DNA from: Rhizophlyctis rosea
Lineage: Eukaryota > Chytridiomycota > Chytridiomycetes > Rhizophlyctidales > Rhizophlyctidaceae
Reading direction: 5' to 3'
Assembly: GCA_027596075.1 (NCBI GenBank)
Contig: JADGJC010000179.1
Location: 19,149-83,148, forward strand
DNA length: 64,000 bases
A program made the position numbers and the translations under genes. How positions within the stretch are numbered: position 1 is the first letter of the stretch; each line of letters opens with the position of its first letter. Positions 1-11,286 of this stretch are shown here, piece after piece. A model generated the notes under the pieces. It was not told where the DNA came from. It ran no database searches and saw only the letters and a list, made by a program, of their open reading frames with translations.

Positions 1-503
1 GTGGATACGCTGTAAGTGGATAATTCACTAATAGTGTGGGTGCCTGATGCTAATCCCTACTTCCAGTCTTGCTTCCTTGGTGCTCTCAAGTATGGCTCGT
101 TCCACATGGCCATGTGTTCTGGTGACATTTGGGCTGACTCTTCATCAGGGCTACCGCTGCAAACCAGAAGGTTACACTTCCTAACAACACCGATGTAAAT
201 GCTGCCGTTGAGCTCGGAAAGGTTTCTGATGGGTTCAAACTGAAAGTTGATTTGACGGTATGCTCGTTGTTTTCATTCCATCCTGCAGTTCAAATGCCTA
301 ATGGGCCAACCCTCTAGGTCAAGACACCCGGATTGGACAAATCCGTCGCGGAGAAGGTGGTCAAGGGTGCCCACGAGATGTGCCCTTACAGGTGTCACGC
401 TTTTGTTTGCATATTCCTTTTGGTGTTCAGAAGATTGACCCACATCTTTTGCAGCCGGGCGACGCGTGGGAACATTGATGTCTCACTCAAGACTGTTGTC
501 TAG
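1..503 (+). CDS. ohr: Organic hydroperoxide resistance protein (Ohr/OsmC family), 5' end outside window
   Basis: Thiol peroxidase that reduces organic hydroperoxides. Exons read as 1-11, 67-113, 149-257, 318-391 and 455-503, all joined by GT-AG introns that keep frame. The joined protein carries both Ohr active-site cysteines: one in GYASCFLGALKY (peroxidatic) and one in HEMCPYSRATRGNIDV (resolving), followed by a short tail and TAG at 501-503. The N-terminal third lies before base 1, so length and start are unknown. The 35-base intron at 114-148 is unusually short and is the least certain join. Ohr is mainly bacterial but occurs in several fungi. It ends 247 bases from the MAPKKK gene, which converges on it. 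Confidence 0.85.
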
Positions 504-750
504 ATTTTGTAAATATGACTACCTGCAAATATCAAGGAATACGATATGCATCTTGGCTATATGTGGAACCCATCTGACAGATGCAGCAATATGTTGCAAC
601 TGGACCCAATCACCCCTGAACGTTCTATTACATACAACTAAGGTACACATATAAACTTTTGCCCTATCGCAAATTCTAATGGTTGCCAAATACAATATCG
701 ATGACTCCTACGGCATCTACTCTGATTATTGTCATAGTCTACCTAACAAT

Positions 751-3700
751 TCAATCCTCATCATCATCCTCATCATCCTCACTATCCAGATCGTCATCCT
801 CATCTTCCTCACTGAATCCAAAATCATCCTCATCGTCTTCATCCGACGACGGTGGTGCCCGTGCCAGCGCTTCAGTGTACCAAGTTGGGAAATCAAACCC
901 ATATGGATCCGTATCGCAAACAAAAGGATCTACTGTGAGAAGGTCGGAAGCCGATGGCCGTAATGTTGAGTCCCTATCGCACGCAAAACATTGTCAGTAA
1001 CTTTTACACAGCACAGCTATCGCCGCACAAATTTGTCAGAGCAAACCTACACAGTGAAGCATTTTTGAAGAAACGCCAGCCCCTCAGCAGACATGTCGAT
1101 GTTTTCGGGTATTGGTGGTGCAGCGTTGTGTGAGAGTTTATACAAGACTTGGAAGTCGTCACGCAGTTCGTGCCAAGGCTTTTCTCCCCCCGTGGACATC
1201 TCCAGCACAACGCAGCCAAGGGACCTGGTGTTATTCATCAACGTTTAGAACGTGTCAGAGGATAATGCCCTCCCCATATCATCAAATGCCACGAAACAAA
1301 GCTAACGGCACCAACCATATATCTACATTCGCCGTGTACGGACTTCCAGTCCTCTCACTCTTCACCACCTCTGGCGCCATCCAACTGACGGTACCGCGCA
1401 TGGACATGCGTTGATCAGCTTTGGCCATCGGCCGCCCATTCACTGCCGAAAAAGCCTTGCTGTGTCGCGGGTGCTGTGATATTCTTCGTGACTCTCTTCG
1501 CGGGCTGATGTTTTTGGAGACACCAAAGTCGGAGATCTTGGCGATGCCTGTTGAGTCTAGGAGGACTTATTTGGTGATGTTAGGTACGTGTATAATGCTG
1601 ACATGTTTCAGATAGGGCGAAATAAAGCGAAACTCACTATTTGCAGCTTTGATGTCTCGATGTATGACACCCCTGATGGTTCGATTGATGTAAGCTATCT
1701 GTGGCGATTCTGAATTTTGTCGGTCCATGTCTTATACCTGTTGTGAAGATACTCAAGTCCCAGGAGAATCTGCGCCGCGAGGGTCTTAATCAAGGCCTCG
1801 TCGAAGGGTCCAGTTTTGGTAAGTACAGACGCTATGGACCCTCCAGCAACGTATTCAAGAAAGATGTTTGTGCACGTATCCGTGGCTTCGTAACCTGTAT
1901 GTAGCTTCAAGCATGAATGAACGGTAGAAAACGCAAAGAGCTCACTAGATCCACCGACCTAAATACGACACAATATGCTTATGTCTCAACATCTTCAACA
2001 ACGCCACCTCCCTCCTCAACGACTCGATCGCATTCACTGCCTTCTTCATACCAGGAGATGCCATCACAGGTCCAAGTCCGCTCTTAAGACTCATCGTCCT
2101 CCCAAACACACTCCCCTTGACCTGCTTTACCGCCATGAACTCCCATGTGGCGAGATTGAGCCCCAGATACACTTTCCCAAACGCGCCCTGTCCAATGAGC
2201 TCCCCTTGGTACCATGCCGTGGGCGCCGGCGCCGTTTCAGTTGAGGCGGTGGAGAAAGAGATGGAAGTTGGAGATGATGAGAGGATGGAGGGTGTTGGTG
2301 GGGTTGGTGCTGGGAGTGGAGAGGGTGTGGGCATGGTTTGTGGTGGAGATGCTGGGCTGTGGAGGAAAGGTTTTGGTGGAGAGTCGTAGCCGCTATCTGG
2401 AGTTGGTGTGACGGTGGGTGGAGTTTTGGCGCTTGGTGTTGGTGGTTGTAGGGGCGCAAGGTTCGAGGCTACTGTTAGGCGTTTTGTGAGTTCGCTGGAA
2501 GAGCGGTTTGCTGGGGGATCGAGGGAGAGACGGGCGGGGCGGTCAAGGGAGAGGCGGGCGGGTGGGTCGACGGAGATCCGGGTGAGAGGGGATTCAGTTG
2601 GTAAACGTGTTGGTGGAGGCAGCTGCGGTAGTGTCATGGAGGGTGGACCTGATGATTGCGGAAGAGGCACAATGGATTTTGTAGGGCTGGAAGATAAGGG
2701 ACTGGTACTTGCTGCTGCTGCTAATGGACTGAACTTTGCTAGTGGTGATCCAACTGCAGGTGCTCGGTTGGACAGGGACCATGCGGCGCTTGGTCGCCGT
2801 ATTGGCATTGAACCTTCTGCCGCAGTCTTCTGCAACACAACAGCCGCAACAACGATTTCCTTCAACGGTACTGCAGCTGGTAGTGTGTCTGATAATCTCT
2901 CTGAGAATGGCGAAATTGGTGACGTTGGAGTAGTGGGTGTGGTCGGAGTTGTAGGAGTTGACGGTTCTTCTTCCACCAGGGAGGAGCGTCCAGTTCGAGG
3001 ACTTGCCCCATCTGAATTCACGGAACTCCTCCCACCATTACGGATTGGACTTCGTGAAGCTCCGACCGCTGAAGGCCGTCCGGTCCGTGATTTTGCCCTA
3101 TATGCTTCTCGTGGCCGAAATGTCCGGGGAAGGCTTCCTTGCCACCCACCACCAGCAATCGACAATCTCTTAGCAGCTGTAGGTGTCTGAGCTACTGCTG
3201 TAAGATGTTGTTGACCTATGCTGAGTGAGGGACTCCCCACGGTCGGCGAAGTCAATCCATTCCCTTCAGCCAACAATCTCATCAAATCCTCTTTCTGTCC
3301 AGAATCCGCTCGCATTCTCATCTGTCCATGTCCATTCTCATCTCCCACAGACCCCATCTGGTACCGCCTCTGATTAACCGGTGAGCTCGTCTCCGCTGGA
3401 TAGTTTAATCGCACCGATGTTCCTTCAAGGCCATTACGTGTCGGACTGGGCAGTGCGGGTGTGACATTTATCTGTTCAATTCCTGGGAAGAACCGTTCAA
3501 GGTTTTGTACAATTTGAAGTGGAGCTGGTCGATATTCTGGTTGGATGATGGAACGAGGGCGGATGGAGCGTCGGGTTGGTGATTTATTGGGTGGTGGCAT
3601 GATTGTGATGATGGAGGCTGCTGTTGGGGATTTTTCGAGGAGCTCTAGCAACTGGGCGTCACTGCCAATTGGAGAAGCTGAGAAGAAATCAGTTTCGTTC

Positions 3701-5697
3701 CTATGGATGTTCAGCATACCAGGGACATCCACTACCTTTGGTTGCATCATCAGTGCCATTTGGCAATACTCCGAGCATCCATCCTGCGAGCTCTCCATAT
3801 CCCTTACCCCTCAACGCGTCCAAAATGCTCTCACGAAGTCCCAAATCTGACCGACGCTTAACACCAGGCAATGAAACCTGCCCCTCTGTATCAACATCAA
3901 CAGTTGCCGATTCATTCTTCGATACACGAATGCTAATCCTTAAGTTCCGCTTTGGTGATGAGCGATTTGATGAGGATGGTGAAGCAGCTCCATCTTGCTG
4001 CTCGGTGGATGATGTGTCGCTCTGGAAATAGCTTTGGTGGTAGGATCATAAAAAGAAACTTAAAAGAATGACTTACCGCATTGAAGACATCCTGATTAAA
4101 CCGATATAGGTTGCGCATATGGAAGACGGTGAGTCAAGGTTTAAGTCAAATTGTGTGTTAAACCAACACATACCTGCAGATTCTTCCGCCCACCCTTCTT
4201 TGGGAAGTTAAATGCACCCTTCCAACTCCCCTTGCCTGCTGCCACCAAAGTACTCATAGCGCTTTCTGACAAGGATCTCTGATGACCACGCCAATCCCGA
4301 GCACTTTCCTCTCCTACGTGCTTCCCAACATGCTTCTCCAATGGCGCAACCATATCCGCCTTTTCCCGTGCAGCTCCAACGGAACTATCTCGACTCGACT
4401 GGGTTGTGGAGTCCATCTTCTCATTTGATCCTTCGGGCGAAGGACCCAATTGTGCATAAAAATTGACCAGGTCGTGTTCGGATATTTGGGTGTCTTCCCA
4501 TGCATCGGATGCACTATGGTACTTTGGAAGACCCGGACGAGCCACTGTCAATCCTGCAGCGGTTGCCGGTGGGCCATGGGTGGTAGGTAGGGAGATGTTC
4601 AAATCTGATCCGCTTTTCTGGGCATGAGTGCTGCTTCCCCCTATGTGCCCGATATCGAACAGGGATTGCCAGGCCTTCTTTTTGGATGGTTTCATTCCAG
4701 CAGGATCAGGCAGACCATCATCTGTCGGACTCGTGAAGTTGTCACCGGGGAGGTTGAAGGGTTCCGAAATGTGCATGGCACCCTCGTGTTTCTTCTTTCC
4801 AATGTTGAGACCAAGCCGGACGGTAAGTTTGGGTCGAGCTGGTGGGGGACTGTGTCCAGGTTCTGGTTCTTGATCAAGTGGCAAGTAGTCTTCGGATATG
4901 GAACGGTGCTGTAGAGTAGGTGCTGCATTTGAAGGCGCAGGCAAAGGAGGCGTTGTCGGGCAGGGTTGGAACTCTCCACCGTGTGACAAATGACTGGTCA
5001 AACTGGCGGACTTGGATATCGCATTACGTGACGATGACGTTCTAGCCGCCGACTTTCTGGTGGTTGTACTGCTGGTGTTACTCAGAGCTTCTGCTGACCC
5101 AGTTGAGGACCCAGTTGCGGCGAGAGATCCGGTTGAAAGTGACATCTGTGATGGGGAGCGTGGAATCTGGGGACCGCTGATTGACATTGGCGGTGATGGT
5201 TTCGATTTGAACAGAGTTTCTGTGAGTCGGAGAACATTTTTGAAGGATGGCGACTTTCTGGCTGCGTTAGGACTCGAAGATCCAGGTGGAGTGAATTCGT
5301 TGAGGGTTCCATCGGGTGTTGTGGATGTCAGGGATCCAGCAAGTGATGAGGGAGATTTGCGTGCTAATCGTGGAGAATGCTTGGGACTTTTGGAGGACGA
5401 GTAGCCTGGCGGTGTCGAGCTTTGATCTATGCCTACCGATGGTTGGCTGATAAACTCGAATGATATGGAGCGATTGAGCACCAAGCTTGCATCCAATCCC
5501 CTTGGTTTGCTTCCGTCATGGAATCTATCGTAAGTCGATTCCATTTCCAACCTGGCTCTTTGAGAGAGTATACGTAAAGTACAAAATGCAGGAGTTCCCA
5601 AATTTTGAGATTTAGCAAGTATATGGGCCTGGTGGGGCTGAACTCTTCGATCATCGATGAGGGGGTATAGCGGAGTGCACCGATCATCATCCTCCAT
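751..5697 (-). CDS. BCK1: Bck1-type MAP kinase kinase kinase, 9 exons, 1454 aa
   Basis: Serine/threonine kinase expected at the top of the cell-wall-integrity MAPK cascade. Exons (minus): 5697-4174, 4091-4077, 4021-3808, 3731-1959, 1894-1738, 1672-1638, 1565-1316, 1224-1051, 973-751; lengths sum to 1455 codons in frame. About 1090 residues of Ser/Pro-rich, low-complexity regulatory region precede the kinase domain. The glycine loop is IGQGAFGKVYLG (about 1097), the ATP lysine is in MAVKQV (about 1120), followed by FLEYVAGGSIASVL, HRDIKAAN, ISDFGVSK, RGTVSWMAPE and WSLGCVVLEM. The C-terminus is a strongly acidic Asp/Glu tail. Length is close to yeast Bck1. ATG 5697 is chosen because the frame upstream has no other ATG. 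The second exon is only 15 bases, coding DVFNA. Confidence 0.9.
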
Positions 5698-6183
5698 GAT
5701 GACGCGATGGAGTTCACTCACAGCCTTGGTAAACAAGAAAATCAAATGTGCAATTCTTTTCCTATGCGGAAGGATACTTTTATGATTACCCCACTATGGG
5801 CCATGTCCAGCAGCAGCAGATAGTAGCCGTTTGCTTCATATTGGGAGATGTTAGGTGCAAGCACGAAGCGAGTTAAGTTTTTCCCCCTTGTTGGCCGGTA
5901 CTGTGCTTCATGCCGTAGCAAGCCTCATCAGCGCTCATCGCCTGGTTGCTCTATGGCATCATTAATATCATCACGACTATTCAACTCATACTTACAGCAG
6001 TCTGCGATCACTTGCTCTTGCTGGCCGACGGAGTGCACCCTGCACGCCCGGTGTAATGGACGGAGATACTCTCCGGTAGGCTGCCAACTCGGCGTTGGGC
6101 AGTGTTGGCATTGGGTGTGCAAGTGTTACACAGGTGCTGCACCAATGCCTCTGCAGAATTTCTGTTTGGGGAATCATCGAGTT

Positions 6184-6191
6184 TATAAAAG
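6184..6191 (+). promoter_or_regulatory. TATA box candidate (TATAAAAG) for the secreted esterase gene
   Basis: TATAAAAG stands 170 bases before ATG 6361 in the 663-base gap between the divergent MAPKKK and esterase genes. The rest of 5698-6360 shows no coding sequence I can support. The role as core promoter is inference from position and sequence only. Confidence 0.4.
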
Positions 6192-6360
6192 GACAGGGAG
6201 GACTTTGAAGGGAGCACTTCGAGAACGCTGATTAGCGGTTGATAGTGGTTAAGTTTGTTTGACTGGAGTTGCTCAGGTTGCGGTCTTGTGAACAACCTGA
6301 ACATTTGGACGGGGGCAATAAGTGACTGTTCACAAGCAAGTGCTGCTGTGCAGACTGCCA

Positions 6361-8040
6361 ATGACTTATCATAAGTCTGCGAAATGGACTCTCATCCGGT
6401 TTCTTCCCTTATTCTGCCTTGCGGTTCTGCCTTTTGTGACGGCGCAAAGCACGACAGCTGTAACGTTGACACCCTGCCCGACAGTGACTGCGTTGAGTCC
6501 TATAGATCTCGATAACCCTTCTGATATCATTGTTGCCATTGGCCAGTCGAACACGGTCGGGCGAGGCGAACCTCTTACCTCTGAAGATACCTCCTACCAA
6601 CATCCAAACCTTCTTCAATTGGGTCGCTACAACCTGTTCAATAACAACAAAAATGGTTCCTGCGCCATCGTTCCCGCTTTCGAACCCCTACATTTTCCAG
6701 ACCCGCAGCCCACCCGAAAGCAGAATGGGTTCGTCATGCACTTCAGCGGGCTCTACACTAGGAACATTGCATCTGCAGGACGGAAAGTCATTATCATGCC
6801 AGGTGCAATGGGCGGGACAGGCTTCTCCACATCTCCCTTCCAGTGGGGCATCGATAAATCTTTGTATGTGAATGCTCTTGCACGAACCAAATCCCTCCTT
6901 TCCTTGAACCCTTCCAACCGCGTTGTGGCCATCGTATGGCTGCAAGGCGAAAGCGACATCGGCTACCTCAATACCACCCAGTACGTCAACCTCGTCTCCG
7001 CCATGATTTCCGATCTCCGTGCACAAATATCCTCCATTCGCCCATCCAACGGAAATATTCCCTTTATCGCAGGCGAAATGGTTCAGTATCAGGGGTCAAG
7101 CAGCTCGGCCGGCTTGCAGATTCAGGAAGGCATCCGTGCATTATGGAAGTCCATCGAATACAGTGCCTACGTAACAAATCGCGCCTACAACGGAACGTAC
7201 CTCTTTTCTCCGGACAACCTTCACTACAGCGCCGACAGTTTCCACATCCTAGGTCAGAAATTCTTTGATACATATACAGCCATGGTGAATGGTACATGGA
7301 CTACTCCTCCTCCCGCACCTTCGACCACAATCACAACTGGATCCTCCCCTACTGGTATTAGTCACGCAGGCGGAAAATGTGGGACGGTGAACGGCATCCG
7401 ATTGTTCTGTGCTTCTGGGTTGTGTTGCTCAGCATCTTGGATTTGCGGATCAGGAAGTGTGTGTGGGGTGGGATGTCGGAGTGAATTGGGGACTTGTAAC
7501 ACGGCGACCAGCACACCAACCACTACCACGACGACCTCAAAAGCATCTACCGCATCCATCACAACCAGCACTTCGATTCCTCCTACCGGCATCAGCACCA
7601 ATGGTGGAAAGTGTGGCACGATAAATGGTGTCAGATATCTCTGTGGTGTGGACTTGTGCTGCTCGTCCGCATGGATATGTGGCACCGGAAGTGCATGTGG
7701 GACTGGCTGTCGAAGCGGGCTTGGCATGTGCAACAACTCAACCACGACCACCACATCAAAACCAGCAACGACAACATCTGCCTCTACATCCAAAACAACG
7801 ACAACAACAGCAACTACAACCGCCACCACGCCAGTATTCACCCGCCCAACCTTCCCAGCCGGAACAATCTTTGTCGCCGTGAACGGAAAATGTGGTCCAT
7901 CGAACAATAGCGCAGTATGCGCCAACAACTTATGTTGTGCGTATCCACTCAATACGGCCGACTACTATTGCGGGGCTACGGTGAATTATTGTGGTGCGGG
8001 GAGGTGTGATCAGGCTTTTGGAAGTTGCTGGAAGGCTTAG
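6361..8040 (+). CDS. Secreted SGNH-type carbohydrate esterase (sialate O-acetylesterase/CE6-like) with three CBM18 modules
   Basis: Single-exon, 559-residue secreted enzyme. A signal peptide (residues 1-28, hydrophobic core LIRFLPLFCLAVLPFV, likely cut after VTA) leads into a catalytic domain of the sialic-acid acetylesterase-like/CE6 fold: GQSN at 61-64 (nucleophile Ser63), WLQGESD at 193-199 and DNLH at 285-288 (Asp/His). It is followed by three cysteine-rich chitin-binding (CBM18, hevein-like) modules near 338-380, 414-459 and 508-559, with the CC-S and CG-x-GC spacing, separated by Thr/Ser-rich linkers. The likely job is deacetylation of chitin-associated or plant polysaccharide in the cell wall or outside the cell; the substrate is inference. 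ATG 6361 is preferred because the frame upstream reaches only a GTG at 6322 and the signal peptide fits this start. Confidence 0.88.
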   Translation: MTYHKSAKWTLIRFLPLFCLAVLPFVTAQSTTAVTLTPCPTVTALSPIDLDNPSDIIVAIGQSNTVGRGEPLTSEDTSYQHPNLLQLGRYNLFNNNKNGSCAIVPAFEPLHFPDPQPTRKQNGFVMHFSGLYTRNIASAGRKVIIMPGAMGGTGFSTSPFQWGIDKSLYVNALARTKSLLSLNPSNRVVAIVWLQGESDIGYLNTTQYVNLVSAMISDLRAQISSIRPSNGNIPFIAGEMVQYQGSSSSAGLQIQEGIRALWKSIEYSAYVTNRAYNGTYLFSPDNLHYSADSFHILGQKFFDTYTAMVNGTWTTPPPAPSTTITTGSSPTGISHAGGKCGTVNGIRLFCASGLCCSASWICGSGSVCGVGCRSELGTCNTATSTPTTTTTTSKASTASITTSTSIPPTGISTNGGKCGTINGVRYLCGVDLCCSSAWICGTGSACGTGCRSGLGMCNNSTTTTTSKPATTTSASTSKTTTTTATTTATTPVFTRPTFPAGTIFVAVNGKCGPSNNSAVCANNLCCAYPLNTADYYCGATVNYCGAGRCDQAFGSCWKA

Positions 8041-8337
8041 AATTGGATAAGTACTTTAGTCACTTAGATTTGCATAGTGAGCGGAATACGGTAGATTAGG
8101 CTAGCTAGGCGCCGATGGCACTTTCGAATTCAAGTTCAAGACGGTGTACAGGATGGTGCATGGTTGTAGATCATTTGTATATATAATCCCCGTTTAGAAA
8201 GTCTGCGCTGGTCCCATTCGTTATTTTGTGGAGGCTGCCACAAGAAGACTTCCAACGATTTCACTCACTGTTTGGACCTCCAAACGGACTTTCTTTTCTG
8301 ATTTTCAACTTCATATGTATTTTGCGCATCATCACGA

Positions 8338-8594
8338 CAGCTGACCGAATATCAAGTTTTGAACATATGCGCAAGCTTCGATCCCTCGGCCCCTTACCGG
8401 GACTTGCCATCCCTTGATACTCTCGGCTCCGATCGTGCATTTGTTTCACTACTGACATGAAGTTCAGCTGACCAACAAGACAAAAGCCGTGATACCCGGA
8501 TCGGAGCCAAGAGCATGATTGGCCCAATTGGAAATTGGCCCCACCCACCAACACGAGATCCAGCTGACCAACACCATACGAAATTCAGCTGACC
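8338..8594 (+). repeat. Cluster of four CAGCTGACC motifs
   Basis: The nonamer CAGCTGACC occurs at 8338, 8465, 8561 and 8586; the last three extend to CAGCTGACCAA. They lie in the noncoding stretch between the esterase 3' end and the tRNA gene. CAGCTG is also an E-box core. No gene is seen in 8041-8688. Function is unknown. Confidence 0.5.
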
Positions 8595-8688
8595 AATAAC
8601 ACAGACTCATACGGCATTGTCCAGACAGATCAAAATGAATCTGGCTGTACCTATTTGAAGGAAACTTAAATGCCCACGAAACTTAAAT

Positions 8689-8760
8689 GCCCACTCCCGG
8701 AGTTGAACCGGGGATCTTCTGTTTACAAGACAGACGCCTTAACCACTTGGCCAAGCGGGC
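8689..8760 (-). tRNA. tRNA-Thr (anticodon TGT)
   Basis: Reading the minus strand gives a 72-base cloverleaf. The acceptor arms GCCCGCT and AGTGGGC pair over 7 bp with one G-U. The A box is TGGCCAAGTGG, the anticodon loop CTTGTAA has anticodon TGT at 8727-8725, and the T arm CCCCGGTTCAACTCCGGG contains the B box. There is no intron. A 13-base piece of the 3' flank (ACTTAAATGCCCA) is duplicated just beyond the 3' end, at 8661-8695. Confidence 0.95.
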
Positions 8761-9420
8761 AACTCCAAAAGAATTGGAAGACATAAAAAATATGAAACAT
8801 GATAAACTTTAACCCAGATTCGGCTGGGCCAAACATGAACTGGAATTAGGACCCTTGCTGGCAGTCAGTGCTGCCCTTTTCCCTCAGCCCGTTTGATGGG
8901 AATAAGGAATATCATTCATTTCAACTGGGCCGACTATTGAAGTGTCGACAACTGACTGGTTGACACATGCGACATGTTGAATTTGAAAAATTATTTCCCA
9001 CACCATCACACCTCATCCGCATACTCGAAGACCACCACTTTGCCAAAAGGGTCTGTCATCCTACAAAGGGCCACTTTTACACCATAGGCTCTCAAGCTCG
9101 TTCCGAAATTCTGGAATGTGGGAGAGCACAAAAGAAGATTTCCGTTACTGATATTTGTTCCATATAACAAGTTGACTTCCGATATGCAAATAGGCTGTTG
9201 GATTTAAACGAGCAGTCACACGCTCTCACTATCTTGAAGTGGAATCTGCACCTCTTTCTTCTCCTTTATATGTAGGATCGGGAGTAAGATTTCCTATGCA
9301 TTCAGATTCCGGTTGATATGGGGAATGACTCAGGGATAGGTTACTTCTTCACAGTACCCAGTCGGGGTTCTGCTTGTATTTCTCTGTGGGTCCCTCTTCA
9401 TGGACATTGAAGCCCGTCAT

Positions 9421-9435
9421 CCCCCCCCCCCCCCC
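9421..9435. repeat. C15 homopolymer tract in a gene-free stretch
   Basis: Fifteen consecutive C bases. The surrounding 8761-9696 stretch holds no ORF with recognisable features; short open frames here lack composition or motifs of genes. Confidence 0.8.
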
Positions 9436-9696
9436 GCCGCGCGTCCCAAAAAAAGGTTTACTTCGAACTTCAACATTTCCGCCCTTGTTCCGCAAATCCT
9501 TGTCCCCGTGGACCTCCAATCAAAGCAGAAATACTGCAAGCATCTCACAGCAGCAACTTCGTATTCTTGGGCATACTTCAAGATTACACGTCTTGGGCAG
9601 TCAGATAGCTATGCCTGTGCTATTGAATCTCATGGTCAATTCCATATTTGCAAGATCATTTGCCCATCCGCTTTATGATTGAATAGAAACTTACCA

Positions 9697-10718
9697 TTAT
9701 GGGTTCTGGGCACTCGAATTGTGCCGTAAAATGTTGTAACAATGAGGGCAGCCTGTCGGGCGGCTTTGGATTCTATCGTCTTTCCCAAGGTGACCGATTA
9801 TATTATTTAACCTTTGCCCTCCATTCGTGGCCGTATTTACATTTGAAGTCAGATAAACCGACCACGGATCCAGCATAGGACACAATGGTGATGTTGTCCT
9901 GATGAACCCGGCCGATGCGTTCTTTGACCTCCTTCTCGGTAATTGCCCTTGGGTTGGGGCAATTCTGACCCCGAAAAGCGCCGTTCAGAAAGTTTTCAAT
10001 CACGATGGGCTGTAAAGGCAGATCGGGTCCATGACGGGTACATAGCGCGACTCCTTCCACCGGCAACACATATGTTGATGCTTGCTCTTGATGTCGAAAT
10101 CGCAAGTAGTTGGGTAGTTGGACTTGATGTTGGAAATTTCAGCGTGAAGGCGTTTGGTTGTCCATCGTGCTTTTTTGCCTTGTCCTGAGATGCTGTTGGT
10201 TTCGCGCTGACAGGTTGGACATGGATTGTAGCTGAAATATAGGAAGTCTGTTGCCCGGACAGAGAGAGTTGCATCTTCATGTCCTTCTCGACGGCATTGC
10301 AAATCTCGGGTAACCCAGTGCTTCCCTTCTTTTTGAACGACAGCATTGGTAAAATCCAATAAGTTGCGGTGGAATTTGGGTATGATGGGATTGGTGGGTC
10401 GGTTGCTATGAGCCTATCTATCTCAGCCTCTACCGTATGGAGGGGTGTGGAAGCCAAATAATCAATCCGTTTCCTACTCTGCCGAATCTCCGCCTTGGCT
10501 GTTTCGGACCTATAACGTTTGATATCTTGGATTTCTTCAGTGGAGAGGTTTGGGGTAGGCACTTTGTTGGACGCGTTGCGGACGCATCTCACGGTGCAGA
10601 CGAGGTTTCCAAGGGAGGGACGGTGAGACGCGATGCTATGGCGGGCAACGAAGGTGGGCGAAAGGACGCGGATTCCGGGATGCAAACTGGGCCGGCCAAA
10701 GTGGTGGGACCAATACAT
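9697..10718 (-). pseudogene. Treble-clef zinc-finger protein gene broken by frame changes
   Basis: Coding-like sequence moves through at least three frames. The 5' part starts at ATG 10718 and is rich in Lys/Arg and Ser. It then shifts near 10375 to a frame with LQCRREGHEDATLSV...NPCPTCQ, shifts again near 10110, and ends with FKCKYGHEWRAKV before a stop at 9803. If one A is removed in the AAA at about 9805-9810, the frame continues to GCPHC. C-x2-GHEW followed by GCPHC is the pattern of treble-clef zinc-ribbon domains of DUF4379 type found in bacteria, phages and large viruses. No GT-AG intron explains the shifts. It may be a decayed gene or contain sequencing errors; function cannot be assigned. 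Confidence 0.45.
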
Positions 10719-11286
10719 GTCGGGTTGGACACAGGGAGAAGCCGAAGAATTGTAAGAATAATCACCGTTGGATTGACAACAGGAAATTCTTGCTTAGACT
10801 TTTCGAATCCTTGACTTTTATTAGTGTAAGAGGAAGAGCCAATCAGTGCATTGACCTCGGCGGTACCAAAACTCTTGTGGCTACCCTGCATCACCAGAGA
10901 CTACGTCGTTCCAATTATGTTCGCCGACGCATAAGACTGCCACGATAGCCACAGGTGTTTGTTAGTATTGAACTGAGAGGCCCGATCACGGCAGTCTGTT
11001 CGTATGAGCTGACGGTTCGGTGGGAAATCTGAGGCGAGTATTCCATTGCATGTTCAGGATGTTCAAGCTTCGGTCGGTCATCCTCTACGTTGCTGCGCCA
11101 CTCCATACTTGACGTGTTCAGTCATGGCAAACACCACACCTCTGCCCAAAAATGAACCAAACCTACAAAACACAACCCAGACAAAATCACATACATTCGT
11201 CAAAAACACAAAGGAGAACACTAATATACAAGGCTCCCAACAACGTCACCCTTCCTACCCTAAAGGAACAAAAAAAACCCAATTAT

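Noticed and set aside
679..1000. Plus-strand Ser-rich open frame over the 3' end of the MAPKKK gene
   Set aside because: It is the antisense of the acidic Asp/Glu tail of the MAPKKK; the minus-strand reading joins in phase to the kinase domain.
2408..3190. 260-residue plus-strand open frame
   Set aside because: Antisense shadow of the Ser/Pro-rich region of the MAPKKK; starts and composition have no gene features.
7362..7952. 196-residue minus-strand open frame
   Set aside because: Antisense of the CBM18/Thr-rich part of the esterase; Val/Asp repetition comes from the ACN-rich codons opposite.
9400..9678. Plus-strand open frame with poly-Pro after the C15 tract
   Set aside because: Pro run derives from the homopolymer; the rest has no recognisable features and no splice support.
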